Notes under the pieces: model-generated
Seen by the model: only the letters and a program-made list of their open reading frames with translations
The model's database searches: none
What the model was told of the DNA's origin: nothing
Source: Bacteroidetes bacterium GWA2_31_9b
GTDB taxonomy: Bacteria; Bacteroidota; Bacteroidia; Bacteroidales; UBA12077
Assembly: GCA_001769005.1 (NCBI GenBank)
Contig: MENE01000156.1
Coordinates: 24,634 to 39,506, forward strand
DNA length: 14,873 nt
Reading direction: 5' to 3'
In this document: one piece after another, positions 14,202 to 14,873 of the stretch
Numbering within the stretch: position 1 is the first letter of the stretch
Layout: every line of letters starts with the position of its first letter
Position numbers and translations under genes: made by a program

Positions 14202-14873
14202 ATGAAAAAATTATATAAAAAGGAAGTCAATGCAGCCATGGTTCGCATTAGAGATAGTAAACCAGAAATTATTACTGAAAAAGACTTAGAGCATTTACCT
14301 CCAATTGTACAGAAATACCTTAATTATGTTGGTGTTGTTGGTAAAGAAAAAGTTCTGAATGTAAAGATAAAATTTGAAGGTAAAATAAGATCTAACCCCA
14401 ATGATGGGTGGATGATTTTAACATCGGAACAATACAATTTTTTCGACAAGCCAACCCGTATCTTTTATATTAAAGCACGAAAAATGGGTATTCCAGCTGT
14501 TGGTATTCATTTGTATAAAGATGAAAAAGCAATTATGCGGATTAAATTAGCCGGACTATTTACAATTGTTGACGCTAAAGGTCCGGAAATGGATCAGGGA
14601 GAAACAGTAACTGTTTTTAACGACATGTGTTTTATGGCTCCTGCAACTTTAATTGATAAAAATATTCAGTGGGAAATTAAAGATCCATTAACAGTATTCG
14701 CAAAATATACAAACGGAAAAATTTCAATAGGTGCCACATTGTATTTTAATGAAAAAGGCGAATTGGTAAATTTTATAAGTAACGACAGGTTTGAAACAAC
14801 CGATGGAAAAACTTATAAAAATTATCCCTGGTCGACACCTGTAAAGGATTACAAAGACTTTAACGGGGTTAAA
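14202..14873 (+). CDS. DUF6544-like protein, 3' end missing
   Basis: The frame from ATG 14202 is open to the last base (224 codons), so the C terminus is outside the window. An in-frame TAA at 14181 and the absence of another start fix the N terminus at 14202 (Met13 at 14238 is the only near alternative). The sequence follows the pattern I associate with the DUF6544 (formerly DUF6920) family: LPPIVQKYLNYVGVVG near residues 32-47, then a strand with KFEGKIR, WMILTSEQYNFF, a FYIKARKMGIPAVG segment, LAGLFTIVDAKGPEMDQGETV and FNDMCFMAPATLID near 140-155. There is no signal peptide, helix or known catalytic motif, and the biochemical role of the family is unknown to me. It is divergent from era, with a palindrome in its upstream region. 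Family match is from memory of motif order. Confidence 0.75.
   Translation, partial: MKKLYKKEVNAAMVRIRDSKPEIITEKDLEHLPPIVQKYLNYVGVVGKEKVLNVKIKFEGKIRSNPNDGWMILTSEQYNFFDKPTRIFYIKARKMGIPAVGIHLYKDEKAIMRIKLAGLFTIVDAKGPEMDQGETVTVFNDMCFMAPATLIDKNIQWEIKDPLTVFAKYTNGKISIGATLYFNEKGELVNFISNDRFETTDGKTYKNYPWSTPVKDYKDFNGVK

Overview
The window comes from an AT-rich genome of a Bacteroidota bacterium, probably Bacteroidales/Marinilabiliales-like. This rests on several lines: a type IX secretion (T9SS) type B sorting domain next to a PorP/SprF-family protein, a propeller plus Y_Y_Y sensor architecture, a Bacteroidota-style -7 promoter element (TATCTTTG), and an era-der cluster. I ran no database search, so the lineage is an inference from gene content. 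I saw no tRNA, rRNA, CRISPR array, transposase or phage gene.

Positions 1-9462 (+ strand) hold a run of five co-oriented surface and secretion genes. They are: (1) the 3' part of a very large Gly-rich, repeat-bearing protein ending in a gliding-motility-type (CHU_C) T9SS sorting domain; (2) a PorP/SprF-like outer-membrane protein whose start codon overlaps the stop of gene 1; (3) a secreted PD40-propeller protein with two PKD domains; (4) a secreted protein I cannot assign; and (5) a 1051-aa transmembrane sensor with 14 propeller blades, a Y_Y_Y domain, one membrane helix, a coiled coil and a cytoplasmic SpoIIE/PP2C phosphatase. The likely reading is a secreted adhesin with its dedicated T9SS partner, envelope accessory proteins, and a sensor that reports periplasmic conditions to a partner-switching (anti-sigma/anti-anti-sigma) circuit encoded elsewhere.

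Positions 9465-13891 (- strand, so read right to left) form a tight six-gene cluster: era, a small helical protein, der, a lipoprotein, a di-iron hemerythrin/RIC-like protein and a LuxR-type regulator with a degenerate receiver. Gaps are 5 to 38 bp. A consensus-like -7 element and an adjacent perfect palindrome lie just upstream of era. The two clusters converge with only 2 bp between stop codons. The best terminator candidate for the + strand cluster lies inside the LuxR gene, in the DNA that encodes its helix-turn-helix.

Positions 13892-14201 are a 310-bp divergent intergenic region with two palindromes. From 14202 to the right edge is the start of a DUF6544-like gene, cut off by the window end. 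The most notable points are the T9SS substrate/sensor cluster with its unassigned fourth gene, the terminator embedded in an opposing coding region, and the phosphorylation-dead LuxR regulator paired with a RIC-like di-iron protein.
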